Assembly (NCBI GenBank): GCA_003482905.1
Contig: DMXM01000039.1
Coordinates: 8,272-72,271, forward strand
From: Elusimicrobiota bacterium
GTDB taxonomy: Bacteria; Elusimicrobiota; Elusimicrobia; Elusimicrobiales; UBA9959
Direction: 5' to 3'
DNA: 64,000 nucleotides
Part shown: one piece after another, positions 1 to 8,586 of the stretch
How positions within the stretch are numbered: the stretch's first letter is position 1
Layout of the letters: each line of letters begins with the position of its first letter
Made by a program: the position numbers and the translations under genes
Notes under the pieces: model-generated
Seen by the model: only the letters and a program-made list of their open reading frames with translations
Told to the model about the DNA's origin: nothing
Databases searched by the model: none

Positions 1-466
1 ATATGTACTTGAGGTTGACGCCCAGCGCCAGGTTGGGGCGCACTTCGGCCCTGGCGTAAGAGAGGCTCACCGCCATATTGTTGTTGCTGAACTTGGAGTC
101 GGCGTTGTCGGTGTCCCCGGCGCGCTTCTCTATGTCGGCGACGGTCAGGTAATTGACGCCCGCCCCTATCACCCCCGCGCCGTTCTCGAGCGGCGCGGCG
201 TAGCCCAGGTAGCCCTGTGATTCGTCTATGAACAGCATGTTGTAGCTGGCGCTCAGGGATCTCTGCTTCAGCCCGGCCAGTTTGCCGGGGTTCCAGTTGG
301 CGGCGTTGGCGCCCTCGGTGAGGACGCTGGCCGCCGAGCCCAAGGCCAGTTCCCTGGCCCCGACCCCTACTTTAAGGAAGCTGGCGCCGGTAGTGCCGAC
401 GCCGGCCGCCTGAAGTCCGCAAGTTCCCAGCATTAAAGCCGCTGAAAGCCATATTTTATGTTTCAT
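1..466 (-). CDS. PorV/PorQ-family outer-membrane protein, partial
   Basis: The gene runs off the left edge of the window, and about 155 N-terminal residues are visible. It opens with a signal peptide (MKHKIWLSAALMLGTCG... cleaved near LQA/AGVG), then GTTGASFLKVGVGARELALG and 'NAANWNPGKLA'. This is the usual opening of the PorV/UPF0164 family of outer-membrane beta-barrels. In Bacteroidota, PorV shuttles type IX secretion substrates; in other phyla the family is less well characterised. The start at 466 is supported by GAGGAGAGACT just upstream. The gene lies 25 bp after the stop of the giant secreted protein on the same strand, so the two are probably one operon, as expected for an exporter or attachment partner and its substrate. 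The family call is fairly secure; the exact role is inference. Confidence 0.75.
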   Translation of the reverse strand, partial: MKHKIWLSAALMLGTCGLQAAGVGTTGASFLKVGVGARELALGSAASVLTEGANAANWNPGKLAGLKQRSLSASYNMLFIDESQGYLGYAAPLENGAGVIGAGVNYLTVADIEKRAGDTDNADSKFSNNNMAVSLSYARAEVRPNLALGVNLKYI

Positions 467-491
467 AGTCTCTCCTCAGTTTTAATCCGGT

Positions 492-3400
492 CTACTTTAT
501 TACGGCCATCTTGAAGGTGGCGTCCTTAAGGTCGGGCGCCTTGCCCGACAGTTCGACGACGCCGTAATAAACGCCGTTGGCCACTTCCTGGCCGCCCTTG
601 TTGTGGCCGTTCCACTCGAAGTAGTTGTACTTGCCGCCCACGCAGGTGTTGCTCAGGTCGTTGACCAGCTCTCCGGCCAGCGTGTAGATGCGGATGCGGC
701 AGGGACCGCCGTTGGCCGCGGGCACTTCCACATGTATGAACGTGCCGTTGGTGGTCAGCGAGGCCAGGTTGCCAGCGTCATGGTTGTGGGCGGTCACGGT
801 CTTCAGCTTCAGGCTGAAGGGGTTCGGGTAGTTGAAGACCTTCATCTTGGAACCGGCGAAGGCGTCGCCGGCCACTGAAGGCCGCACCACCGCGAAAGTG
901 CCGGAGGTGCTGCTGCTGGTGGCCTGCGGGCGCACCACGTACTGGCGCCCGTCGAACACGCCCATGGGGGCGGTACCGGCCTGTTTCACTGAAAGTACCG
1001 AGGCCAGTTTCTTAAGCTTCACCTTCACCGTGCCTTTCACGGGGTTGATGGTGGCCACGCCGGGCACTTCCTCCCACTTGCTGGTGGTGGTGTTGTACTG
1101 AGACACCGCCAGGTCATTAAGGTTGGCCGTGGTCTTGTCGTAGGCCAGGGTAAGTTCGAAGTCCTTGTTCTCGTTGGTGGCTATACTGGACATGGACACC
1201 GTGTAGAGGTTGCCGGCGAAGGCGTCGGAGCCCAGCGCGTTGACCTTGTCCGCCACGGAAGCGTCGTCCTTGCCGGTGCCGGTGAACGTGCACGAGGGAA
1301 TGGCGCCCGTAGATACCGGCTGCAGCACCCCTGGCGGGAAGGATAGCGCCGAGAAATCGCCGCCGCTCTTGTCTATGGGGGCCTCGTTGCTCTTGCGGCC
1401 GAAGCCGTCGTCGGAGTCGTCGCCGATTATAGCGTTGTCTATGTTCTGGTTGGCGTTGCCTTTATAACCCTTGCCGAACAGTATCTCGCGGACCACGCTC
1501 TTACCGGAATAAGACAAGGCCGCGCCCTGCAGCACATAGGTCTTTGTCGGATTGAGAAGGCCGAGCGGGATCTCGCCGTGCAGTTCACCGCTGTTAAGCT
1601 TGGTCATGGTGACGGTGGAAACGTGCGCGGGATCGAAAGGGGATTCGCCCCAGTTGATGAAGCCTGTCTTAAAGTCCTGCGGGTTCAGCACGGTGAACTC
1701 GTAGACGTCCTTCTCGGTGTTCATCCTGGCGAAAACCTCTATATCCAGAGGTTTCGGCAGCATAGTAAAGTCCACGCCGGTAACCACGCCCGCCGTGGCC
1801 GTAACCGCCTGGTTAAGCGTATACTTGCCCGGCACTTTAAGGAACACTTTATACACATGACCGGTAACAAGACCGTTTATGGTATAGGTACCATCCGAAC
1901 CGGTGACGGCCTTAAGCAGCGGCAGCGGCGCGGTAGGGTTAGTGCCGTTGTATGTATCGTCGTAAGCGTAGAGAAGCGCGCCCGGCTGCACCTTGGCGAA
2001 AGGCAGCTTCTGTGAGTAGACGGTGCCGTTAATGGAACCCGGGGCCGGGAACAGGAAGAAGGCCTGCTGGTAGATATTGCTGCCGGTCAGGTCCAGTTCA
2101 GCGGTGGCGGGAGCGTAACCGTCGGCCGTAACCTTTATCTTCACAGTGCCGGCGGACAGACCCTCGAAGCGGAAAGCCCCGGTGGAAGTGGTAACCGCCG
2201 TGCGGGGCTCTACACCCTCGCCCGCTATCTCCACGGTAGCTGTAGCCAGCGCTACAGAAGGCGTGGCGCTGCTCTTTACCAGGCCCAGAATGGTGGCGCC
2301 CGCGCCTACCAGTGTATCCATGTCTATATTAAGCGTGACCGTGGACTTGTTGACGCCGGTGCAGATACGCGTCTGGTAATGCGGGTAATTAGGCGTGGTA
2401 AGCACCGCCGTATAGCATTTGGAAGGCCTCAGGCCGCGGATTTCGTAACCGAAGCCGTTGGCGGAATCCAGCAGGTTCTTGAACGCCGTATAGCCCTGCG
2501 CGAAAGCCAGGTTGAAGTCCTGGTCGTGAACGGCGATGAAGGCGGGGGACGGCACAACTATGCCGGCCGCGCTGAACTTGCTGTTCTCGTCGTAGAGAGT
2601 AAGGAGCGGCAGGTATTCCATGAACCTGTCAAAGTCGCCTCCGAGCGATTCAAAATCCGCCTGCCTGAAGAAGTTATTCGCCGTTACGGCGCCTTTTGCC
2701 GTGGCATTGCCCCAGTCGGACATATCCACGGAAGGCGTCATGTTGACGACCACGCCGCTGGACACACCGCCGCCGTAAGGCAAGGCGACCAGCCCGTTCG
2801 CGTGGACACTGTCCACAATAACGTTCTTGCTCGAGGAGATCATGACGAAATGCGGATAAGGCGCGTTGGGAATGGGCGTACCTTCCATCTTGCCGAAGTC
2901 GCCGGAACGCATCAGGTAGAGGTCGTAGACTACCGGCGAGGGCACCGCGTCGCCGCAGAAACCGCCTGGCCAGCCCTGGCCGCAAGGTCCCTCGGTGCCG
3001 GGATCTGTAGGGGGGGAGAAATTGAACCGCACCGAATCTCCGGAGTCGCCGCCCTTTGAGAGCATTTTCTGTATGGCGGCCCCGTTCAGCACGGTACCGG
3101 CCGAAACAGGGAGCACTTTAAAGCCGATCATGGCGTCCGAACCGCTCATTACAACGCTGCTGTCCGGGGTTTTAGCGGAGTTGAACTGTATGCCGACGCG
3201 CGTGGCATTAACTAGGTTAAGATTGACCGTGGCCGTGCTGCCGGCTATAACGTTGACCGTGGGGGCAGGCAGGCCCAGGGCGTAATCGAAGGTCACGCCC
3301 CCCACGCTGCCGCCGCTGGATCCGACCCTGAACCGGTTTATACCGGGCAGCACGTCGCTCATGACAAAAGTGCCGTCTTTCTGCAGCTGGCTATTGGACC

Positions 3401-5426
3401 AGCCGGCATTATTGTCCGCGCCTATCCAGATATACTGGTTGTTGGCCGGGGTGAATACCGTGCCGTCCGGTTTATAGAGCGTACCGGAAACTATGCCGGC
3501 CGGGGCGAATTCCATATTTACCACGGCAGTCCCCGTGGACTCCAGGTGTATGGTGTTGTCGCCGCCGCCCTTGTTGATGCGGCCCCACTTCGTAGCGCTC
3601 ACATTCATATAATAAGCCGCGCCGCTGGCCACGTTGACGGAGTAAGTGTAAGAAGCGGCTCCGTTGCCATCTATGGGCGCGAAGTTGCCGCCGCCCTGGC
3701 AAGAGAAGGTGCTGTTGCACTGGGAGTACAGCGTTACCATTATAGGCGTTTCACGCAGGTCCACGATGCCGGGGAACTTGATAGTGCCGGTCACCAGGCC
3801 AGTATGGTTGGTTCCCGTAGGTATTATATAGGTAATGGAGGAAAGCTGCACGCCGGCCCCGTCAAGCACAGGCGCCCCGGAGCTGTCATACACATGCAAC
3901 ATCTGGCCGTCGTTGGTGGCGGGGTCTGTGTCCACGGTAACGCGGTAGTCGTCCACGCCGGTACCGTAGCAGTGGGCCTGCATCCAGTTGCCGCCGCTCA
4001 TGTTCATTCCCCACGCCGGCGACTGGCCGTCAACGCCGCTATTGAAGCCGGCGTTCGAATTGCCGCCGTTGGAGAAAGGGGTCCAGACGTTTATAGTGTA
4101 ATTGCCGCTGGGCAGGCCGTCCACCAGCGCATAGCCGGTGGTGGCGTTGAAGTTAGCGTTGGCAAAGCCGGGAGTGGAAACGTAGTCGGAGTAGTTGTTG
4201 CTCTGGCAGCTGGTCGGTGTCTTGGGCCAGGGGGAACCGTCGGGATTGATGTTGACTGTAGAGTTAGGGATAGCGGAACCGTTGCTGGCCTTAACATACA
4301 CGCTTATATTGCCGGCGCTCCTTGGCATCCGCGCGAGCTGCAAAGTGACATACGTCACATCGGCCGAACTGATATACAGGAAATCGTTGGCCCCGGGAGC
4401 CGGGGGCGGAGGATTGGACAGGCACAGGTCCTGCGTAAGGCCGGGGTTGCGGGAAGGCGCGAAGCAGCCCACCGGCCCGGAATTCTGGCGCCAGGAACAG
4501 CCGCCCATCACTTCGGCGTAATAGGTAACGCCGGGGATCAGGCCAAAGAGCTGGAAGCGGCCATTATCGTCGCTGTTGGCCCAGATGGTGGAATTGCCGT
4601 AGCTGGGATTGCAATAGTGGAAATTAATGCCCATGTGGGGCAGGGTGTTGGTGGAGTAGCCCACTTCCTGTATAACGCCTTCTACGCCGTCTGTCGCCCT
4701 GGCACCGGAGTTCTGGCTAACGTTATTCTCCACGCGGGTCGGGGGCACGGAGTTGTCAAAATCGGCGGAGGTGAAAATTATGGGCGAAGTGCCTGACCCC
4801 AGCGCCGTCATAACATTCCTGTTTATGCCGCGGTTCTTTTCGGGGTCGTAAATGCCTATATTGTAGGTATTTGCCTCGGCGTAAGGCACATTGTCCACGG
4901 TAAGCGTGCCGACTCCGGTGTCGTTGGACTGGGTTATGCCGAAAAAGCCGGGCTCCTGCAACCCCATAACGTTAACGCCGCCAAAAAGGACTTTACTAAA
5001 GGTAGCATGAGTGAACGGCAACCTGATCTGTCCCACATTAACCTGGTCGTTCATTACGGTAACCGTGGAAGAAAGCGGCATCCCCGGCATGGTCCAGAAA
5101 TAGCGCTGCACCGACGGGTCTGGGTTATTGAACTGGTCGCGCATGGTCGGAGAATAGCCATGCTTGTTAACGTATAGGTTATAACTCAGACCGGTACTGA
5201 CAGTAAATGTATAAACGCCGGTGGCGTCCGTCACCGCGGCAGTAGAATTTGACGTGGGACCGTTCATGCCGTAATTTACCAGCATGACGTCGGCCCCGCT
5301 TACGGGAGTGTGGTTGGCGATCTCAACGCGAACCCGGATAGTGGTGGTTGTCCCTACGGCCCAGGCGAGGCCCGAGGAAACCGCCGCGAGAGTTGCCGCC
5401 AGGATTATTTTATTGAACAAGCGCAT
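492..5426 (-). CDS. Giant secreted protein with Ig-like/carboxypeptidase-regulatory repeats and PNPF C-terminal domain
   Basis: This is a 1644-residue protein. I place the start at 5426, where GGAGG sits five bases before the ATG and a clear signal peptide follows (MRLFNKIILAATLAAVSSGLAWA). A longer frame would begin at 5507 but lacks these signals. The body is a chain of beta-sandwich repeats of the carboxypeptidase-regulatory or Cna-B type, recognisable from repeated 'VTDATGVYTFTV', 'TGSDGTYTINGL' and 'STGAFRFEGLSAG' strands. The last ~100 residues carry a FlgD-like/PNPF module (MKVFNYPNPFSLK, then RIYTLAGELV and NGVYYGVVEL, ending KMAVIK). This module is typical of proteins sorted to the surface by type IX-like secretion. 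The low Lys/Arg, Thr/Gly/Asn-rich composition fits an extracellular protein. Its partner is the PorV-like gene directly downstream. Its ligand or function cannot be read from sequence. Confidence 0.8.
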   Translation of the reverse strand: MRLFNKIILAATLAAVSSGLAWAVGTTTTIRVRVEIANHTPVSGADVMLVNYGMNGPTSNSTAAVTDATGVYTFTVSTGLSYNLYVNKHGYSPTMRDQFNNPDPSVQRYFWTMPGMPLSSTVTVMNDQVNVGQIRLPFTHATFSKVLFGGVNVMGLQEPGFFGITQSNDTGVGTLTVDNVPYAEANTYNIGIYDPEKNRGINRNVMTALGSGTSPIIFTSADFDNSVPPTRVENNVSQNSGARATDGVEGVIQEVGYSTNTLPHMGINFHYCNPSYGNSTIWANSDDNGRFQLFGLIPGVTYYAEVMGGCSWRQNSGPVGCFAPSRNPGLTQDLCLSNPPPPAPGANDFLYISSADVTYVTLQLARMPRSAGNISVYVKASNGSAIPNSTVNINPDGSPWPKTPTSCQSNNYSDYVSTPGFANANFNATTGYALVDGLPSGNYTINVWTPFSNGGNSNAGFNSGVDGQSPAWGMNMSGGNWMQAHCYGTGVDDYRVTVDTDPATNDGQMLHVYDSSGAPVLDGAGVQLSSITYIIPTGTNHTGLVTGTIKFPGIVDLRETPIMVTLYSQCNSTFSCQGGGNFAPIDGNGAASYTYSVNVASGAAYYMNVSATKWGRINKGGGDNTIHLESTGTAVVNMEFAPAGIVSGTLYKPDGTVFTPANNQYIWIGADNNAGWSNSQLQKDGTFVMSDVLPGINRFRVGSSGGSVGGVTFDYALGLPAPTVNVIAGSTATVNLNLVNATRVGIQFNSAKTPDSSVVMSGSDAMIGFKVLPVSAGTVLNGAAIQKMLSKGGDSGDSVRFNFSPPTDPGTEGPCGQGWPGGFCGDAVPSPVVYDLYLMRSGDFGKMEGTPIPNAPYPHFVMISSSKNVIVDSVHANGLVALPYGGGVSSGVVVNMTPSVDMSDWGNATAKGAVTANNFFRQADFESLGGDFDRFMEYLPLLTLYDENSKFSAAGIVVPSPAFIAVHDQDFNLAFAQGYTAFKNLLDSANGFGYEIRGLRPSKCYTAVLTTPNYPHYQTRICTGVNKSTVTLNIDMDTLVGAGATILGLVKSSATPSVALATATVEIAGEGVEPRTAVTTSTGAFRFEGLSAGTVKIKVTADGYAPATAELDLTGSNIYQQAFFLFPAPGSINGTVYSQKLPFAKVQPGALLYAYDDTYNGTNPTAPLPLLKAVTGSDGTYTINGLVTGHVYKVFLKVPGKYTLNQAVTATAGVVTGVDFTMLPKPLDIEVFARMNTEKDVYEFTVLNPQDFKTGFINWGESPFDPAHVSTVTMTKLNSGELHGEIPLGLLNPTKTYVLQGAALSYSGKSVVREILFGKGYKGNANQNIDNAIIGDDSDDGFGRKSNEAPIDKSGGDFSALSFPPGVLQPVSTGAIPSCTFTGTGKDDASVADKVNALGSDAFAGNLYTVSMSSIATNENKDFELTLAYDKTTANLNDLAVSQYNTTTSKWEEVPGVATINPVKGTVKVKLKKLASVLSVKQAGTAPMGVFDGRQYVVRPQATSSSTSGTFAVVRPSVAGDAFAGSKMKVFNYPNPFSLKLKTVTAHNHDAGNLASLTTNGTFIHVEVPAANGGPCRIRIYTLAGELVNDLSNTCVGGKYNYFEWNGHNKGGQEVANGVYYGVVELSGKAPDLKDATFKMAVIK

Positions 5427-5543
5427 AGTCCCTCCGTAATAAGCGCGCCCGCCTGCGGGCGGCGCGGTACAAATTAAAAAACATTTTAGTGGGCAATCCC
5501 ACCCCATGATGAATCACGCAACCTGGCAAAGATATAACAATTG

Positions 5544-5559
5544 GTTGACATCTGTCAAC
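5544..5559. promoter_or_regulatory. Perfect palindrome overlapping the promoter of the giant secreted protein
   Basis: GTTGACA-TC-TGTCAAC is a perfect 7+7 inverted repeat with a 2-base spacer. On the minus strand its TTGACA is a consensus -35 hexamer, followed after 16-17 bases by TATATC/ATATCT, in the right place to drive the gene starting at 5426. A symmetric site over a -35 box is a typical repressor operator arrangement. The regulator is unknown. Confidence 0.45.
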
Positions 5560-5730
5560 GATATTTTAGCGAGCTGAATACCCCCCTTCCTCATTTCATA
5601 TTGTAGACCGCCGAACTTAGAAAAAACTCAGGCCGGGTTCAGGTTTTCCTCAAAAAATCCCGCCCGACCGTAATTTTCGCCGTCTGTTTGTTTTGAGCGC
5701 CAAATAAGGGATAATCTATATACAGTCACC

Positions 5731-7317
5731 ATGAACGAGATCTTAAGACGGCGCACTTTCGCCATAATTTCCCACCCCGACGCCGGCAAGACCACCTTGA
5801 CGGAGAAGCTGCTGCTTTACGGCGGGGCGCTGCACCTGGCCGGCACCGTCACGGCCCGCAAGAACCAGCGCGCCACCGCCTCCGACTGGATGGAACTGGA
5901 GAAGAAGCGCGGCATCTCCATCAGCTCCACGGTGCTGCAGTTCGACTACGCCGGCTTCCGCATAAACCTGCTGGACACCCCCGGCCACCGCGACTTTTCC
6001 GAGGACACCTACCGCGTGCTCACCGCCGTGGACGCGGCCATAATGGTGATAGACGCGGGCAAGGGCATAGAGGCGCAGACGCTGAAGCTTTTCGAGGTCT
6101 GCCGCCGCCGTCACATCCCAATATTCACGTTCATGAATAAGCTGGACCGGCCCTCGCGCGAGCCGCTGGAACTGATAGACGAGCTGGAGAAAGTGCTGGG
6201 GCTCAAGCCCTTCCCGGTGAACTGGCCGATGGGCAACGGCAAGGATTTCCGCGGCGTCTACGACCGCATGACGCGGCAGGCGCATTTATTCGAACGCACC
6301 CCCGGCGGCGCCTACAAGGCCGGCGTGGAGACGGCCGGCCTGGAAGACCCGCTGATAAAGGACAAGCTGGACCCGGTCAGCTACGCCAATTTTATAGACG
6401 AAGCGGGCATGCTGGACCTGGCCGGCACCGCCTACGACCAGGAAGCCGTGCTGGCCGGAGAGGTCACGCCGGTGTTCTTCGGCAGCGCGGTCAACAATTT
6501 CGGCATACAACTGATGCTGGACGGCTTTGTGGAGCACTCGGCCCCGCCGGGCCCGCGGGACGCCGGCATCAACTCCATAAGCCCCGAGACCCCGGAGTTC
6601 TCCGGCTTCATATTCAAGATACAGGGCAACATGAACCCCCGCCACCGCGACAAGGTGGCCTTTGTGCGGGTCTGCTCGGGCAAATTCACGCGCGACATGA
6701 CCGTGCACCACATGGGCGACGGCAGGAAGGTGCGGCTGTCCAATTCCAATAAGCTTTTCGGCCAGGACCGCGAAACGGTGGACGAGGCCTGGCCCGGCGA
6801 CATCGTGGGCCTGGTGGGCCACCAGGACTACAAGATAGGCGACACGCTGACCGAGGACCCGGCCATAGTTTTCAACGAGATCCCCCGCTTCCCGCCAGAA
6901 TGTTTCACCTACCTGACCAACCCGGTGCCGTCCAAGTTCAAGCCTTTCAGGATGGGCCTGGAGCAGCTGATGCTGGAGGGCGTGGTGCAGCAGTTCCAGG
7001 TGAAGGACGCGCCCAGTTCCTCCCCGCTGCTGGCGGCCGTGGGGCCGCTGCAGTTCGAGGTGACGCAGTACAGGCTGGAAGAGGAATACGGCGTAAAGTC
7101 GGTGATAGAGCCGGCCCCGTGGCAGTTTGTGCGCTGGCTGGACGCGGACGGCGCGGCGCAGCTGTCTTCCGGCATGATACACCTGGGCGACAACGTGCGG
7201 CTGGGTTCCGACTCGGACGGCAACCCGGTGATATTCTTCCCCACGCCCTGGGCGCTGAAATACTTCTGCGACACCAATAAGAAGATCAGCCTCTACGAAC
7301 TGCCCCCGCGGCCCTGA
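5731..7317 (+). CDS. prfC: Peptide chain release factor 3
   Basis: This is a 528-residue translational GTPase that recycles RF1/RF2 from the ribosome after termination. The GTPase motifs are all present near the N-terminus: G1 'ISHPDAGKTTLTE', G2/switch I 'KKRGISISSTV', G3 'LLDTPGHRDFSEDTYR' and G4 'FMNKLDRP'. Beta-barrel domain II and the RF3-specific C-terminal domain follow. The length matches E. coli RF3 (529 aa), and 'DWMELEKKRGISISSTVLQFDY' distinguishes it from EF-G and LepA. No Shine-Dalgarno is evident. A GATAAT or TATACA hexamer lies 6-15 bases before the ATG, so the message may be leaderless or nearly so. It is followed by a strong inverted repeat. Confidence 0.96.
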   Translation: MNEILRRRTFAIISHPDAGKTTLTEKLLLYGGALHLAGTVTARKNQRATASDWMELEKKRGISISSTVLQFDYAGFRINLLDTPGHRDFSEDTYRVLTAVDAAIMVIDAGKGIEAQTLKLFEVCRRRHIPIFTFMNKLDRPSREPLELIDELEKVLGLKPFPVNWPMGNGKDFRGVYDRMTRQAHLFERTPGGAYKAGVETAGLEDPLIKDKLDPVSYANFIDEAGMLDLAGTAYDQEAVLAGEVTPVFFGSAVNNFGIQLMLDGFVEHSAPPGPRDAGINSISPETPEFSGFIFKIQGNMNPRHRDKVAFVRVCSGKFTRDMTVHHMGDGRKVRLSNSNKLFGQDRETVDEAWPGDIVGLVGHQDYKIGDTLTEDPAIVFNEIPRFPPECFTYLTNPVPSKFKPFRMGLEQLMLEGVVQQFQVKDAPSSSPLLAAVGPLQFEVTQYRLEEEYGVKSVIEPAPWQFVRWLDADGAAQLSSGMIHLGDNVRLGSDSDGNPVIFFPTPWALKYFCDTNKKISLYELPPRP

Positions 7318-7338
7318 CCGCCGGCCAGCCGCCCCAGC

Positions 7339-7393
7339 CCCAAAAGGAGCCAGCCTCCTTTTGAATTCAAAAAGGAGGCTGGCTCCTTTTGGG
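7339..7393. repeat. REP-like inverted pair of 21-base units downstream of prfC
   Basis: Two 24-base arms (7339-7362 and 7370-7393) are perfect reverse complements around a 7-base GAATTCA loop. The core of each arm is a 21-mer running AAAAGGA...CCTTTT. The same 21-mer family (17 of 21 positions) recurs at 45130-45150. It could act as a terminator for prfC, but there is no T-tract beyond the arm. A paired inverted unit plus a distant single copy fits a REP/BIME-type dispersed repeat. Confidence 0.6.
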
Positions 7394-7454
7394 TTGCTTT
7401 TGGGTTGACCGCCTCTTATCAAGCGGCCCCCGATGTAATATAATATCCCCAGCA

Positions 7455-8498
7455 ATGATCACACGCTTTTTCATTACCCTGTTTTTCGCTTTTCTCTGCT
7501 CCGGGACGGCTTCCGCCGCCGCTCCCGCTCTGAACACCCGCTGCTTTGACGGCGCTGGCGCCTGCGCCGACCAGGAGCCCGCTCCGGTGCCGGAGCCGGC
7601 CGACCCGGCCCCCATGGCGGCAACAAAACCGGTGGTCATATCCATAGTGGGCGTTGAATTTACCGAGATAGGCCTGGGCAAGCTGGAACTGGCCTATTTC
7701 CAGGGCATAGTGGATCATTTCAAGCCGGGGAAGGTCCTGGACGAGGATATGTTCGCCTCCTGTATCGCCAGCGTGGGGGCCGAGGCCGAGACATCCGGCG
7801 TGTATTCCAGGTTCCCCGACGATTACCTGGACGCCAACCTGCGGGCCGTTCTGCCGGCGGGTAAATACGAGTTGGTGCCGGTGCGCTGGTCCCGCGACCC
7901 GGACGAAAGCGACGTAGCGGTACCAATCGTTGAAAAAGAGATAAAAAGGATATTCGCCGCGGCCAAAAGCGAGGGCCGGCCGGTGTACCTTGTAGCCCAC
8001 AGCTGGGGCACGGTGCTGGCCCATACGGTGCTGCACCGGCTGGCGGTTGCGAGCCCGGAGGTGAGAATAGAAAAGCTGATAACCCTGGGCTCACCCCTGG
8101 TGCCGGGCCACTGGTGGCTGAACATATTCATGAAACTGCAGATAAACGCCGGGCATCTGCAGCAGCACGTCACCAAGCCCGCCAACGTGGGCTACTGGGT
8201 GAACCTCTGGGCGAAGAACGATTTTTTCTCCAACGAGATACTGGCCGCGGACAAGAACGGGCTGCAGGACGACTGGACCGTAAAGGTGGAGGAGCAGATA
8301 AATCTGGCCGCCGATCTGGACCATTCGCTGCGCGACGACGCTATAAGGGACTTGTTCTTCCTTAAGAACCTCAAGAATTGGCATTTCGCCTACATATACG
8401 ATTTCAAGCTTTTCTCTAAAACCCTGAGGAAAGACTTCAAACAGAGCATATTCTCCCCGGTAATTACCGAAGAGCTGGCGGCCCACCCCGCCCGCTGA
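7455..8498 (+). CDS. Secreted alpha/beta-hydrolase (lipase/esterase-like)
   Basis: This is a 347-residue protein with a signal peptide (MITRFFITLFFAFLCSGTASA), so it is exported. The start at 7455 is chosen because it opens that signal; an in-frame start 66 bases earlier lies before the promoter. A TATAAT at 7439-7444 leaves a leader of only a few bases. The catalytic elbow is 'VYLVAHSWGTVLAH' with Ser183 in A-H-S-W-G, followed by 'KLITLGSPLVPG', the usual next strand of lipase-like hydrolases. The acid and histidine residues are not certain; candidates are in the C-terminal half (e.g. 'AADLDHSLRDD'). A proline-rich linker follows the signal peptide. The substrate is unknown; a lipid or ester is likely. 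Confidence 0.7.
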   Translation: MITRFFITLFFAFLCSGTASAAAPALNTRCFDGAGACADQEPAPVPEPADPAPMAATKPVVISIVGVEFTEIGLGKLELAYFQGIVDHFKPGKVLDEDMFASCIASVGAEAETSGVYSRFPDDYLDANLRAVLPAGKYELVPVRWSRDPDESDVAVPIVEKEIKRIFAAAKSEGRPVYLVAHSWGTVLAHTVLHRLAVASPEVRIEKLITLGSPLVPGHWWLNIFMKLQINAGHLQQHVTKPANVGYWVNLWAKNDFFSNEILAADKNGLQDDWTVKVEEQINLAADLDHSLRDDAIRDLFFLKNLKNWHFAYIYDFKLFSKTLRKDFKQSIFSPVITEELAAHPAR

Positions 8499-8586
8499 TC
8501 CGTTCCTCCGCCCCCAACCACCCGCATAGAGCGGCTTTGCCGCGCCGCTATAGCCGCCAGCCTCAATAAAGCCAGGCAAACAGGGG

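Noticed and set aside
3546..4796. 416-codon open frame on the plus strand inside the giant secreted protein gene
   Set aside because: Antisense to a gene with signal peptide and domains; Val/His/Gly/Arg-rich composition with no motif, typical of a shadow frame in GC-rich DNA.
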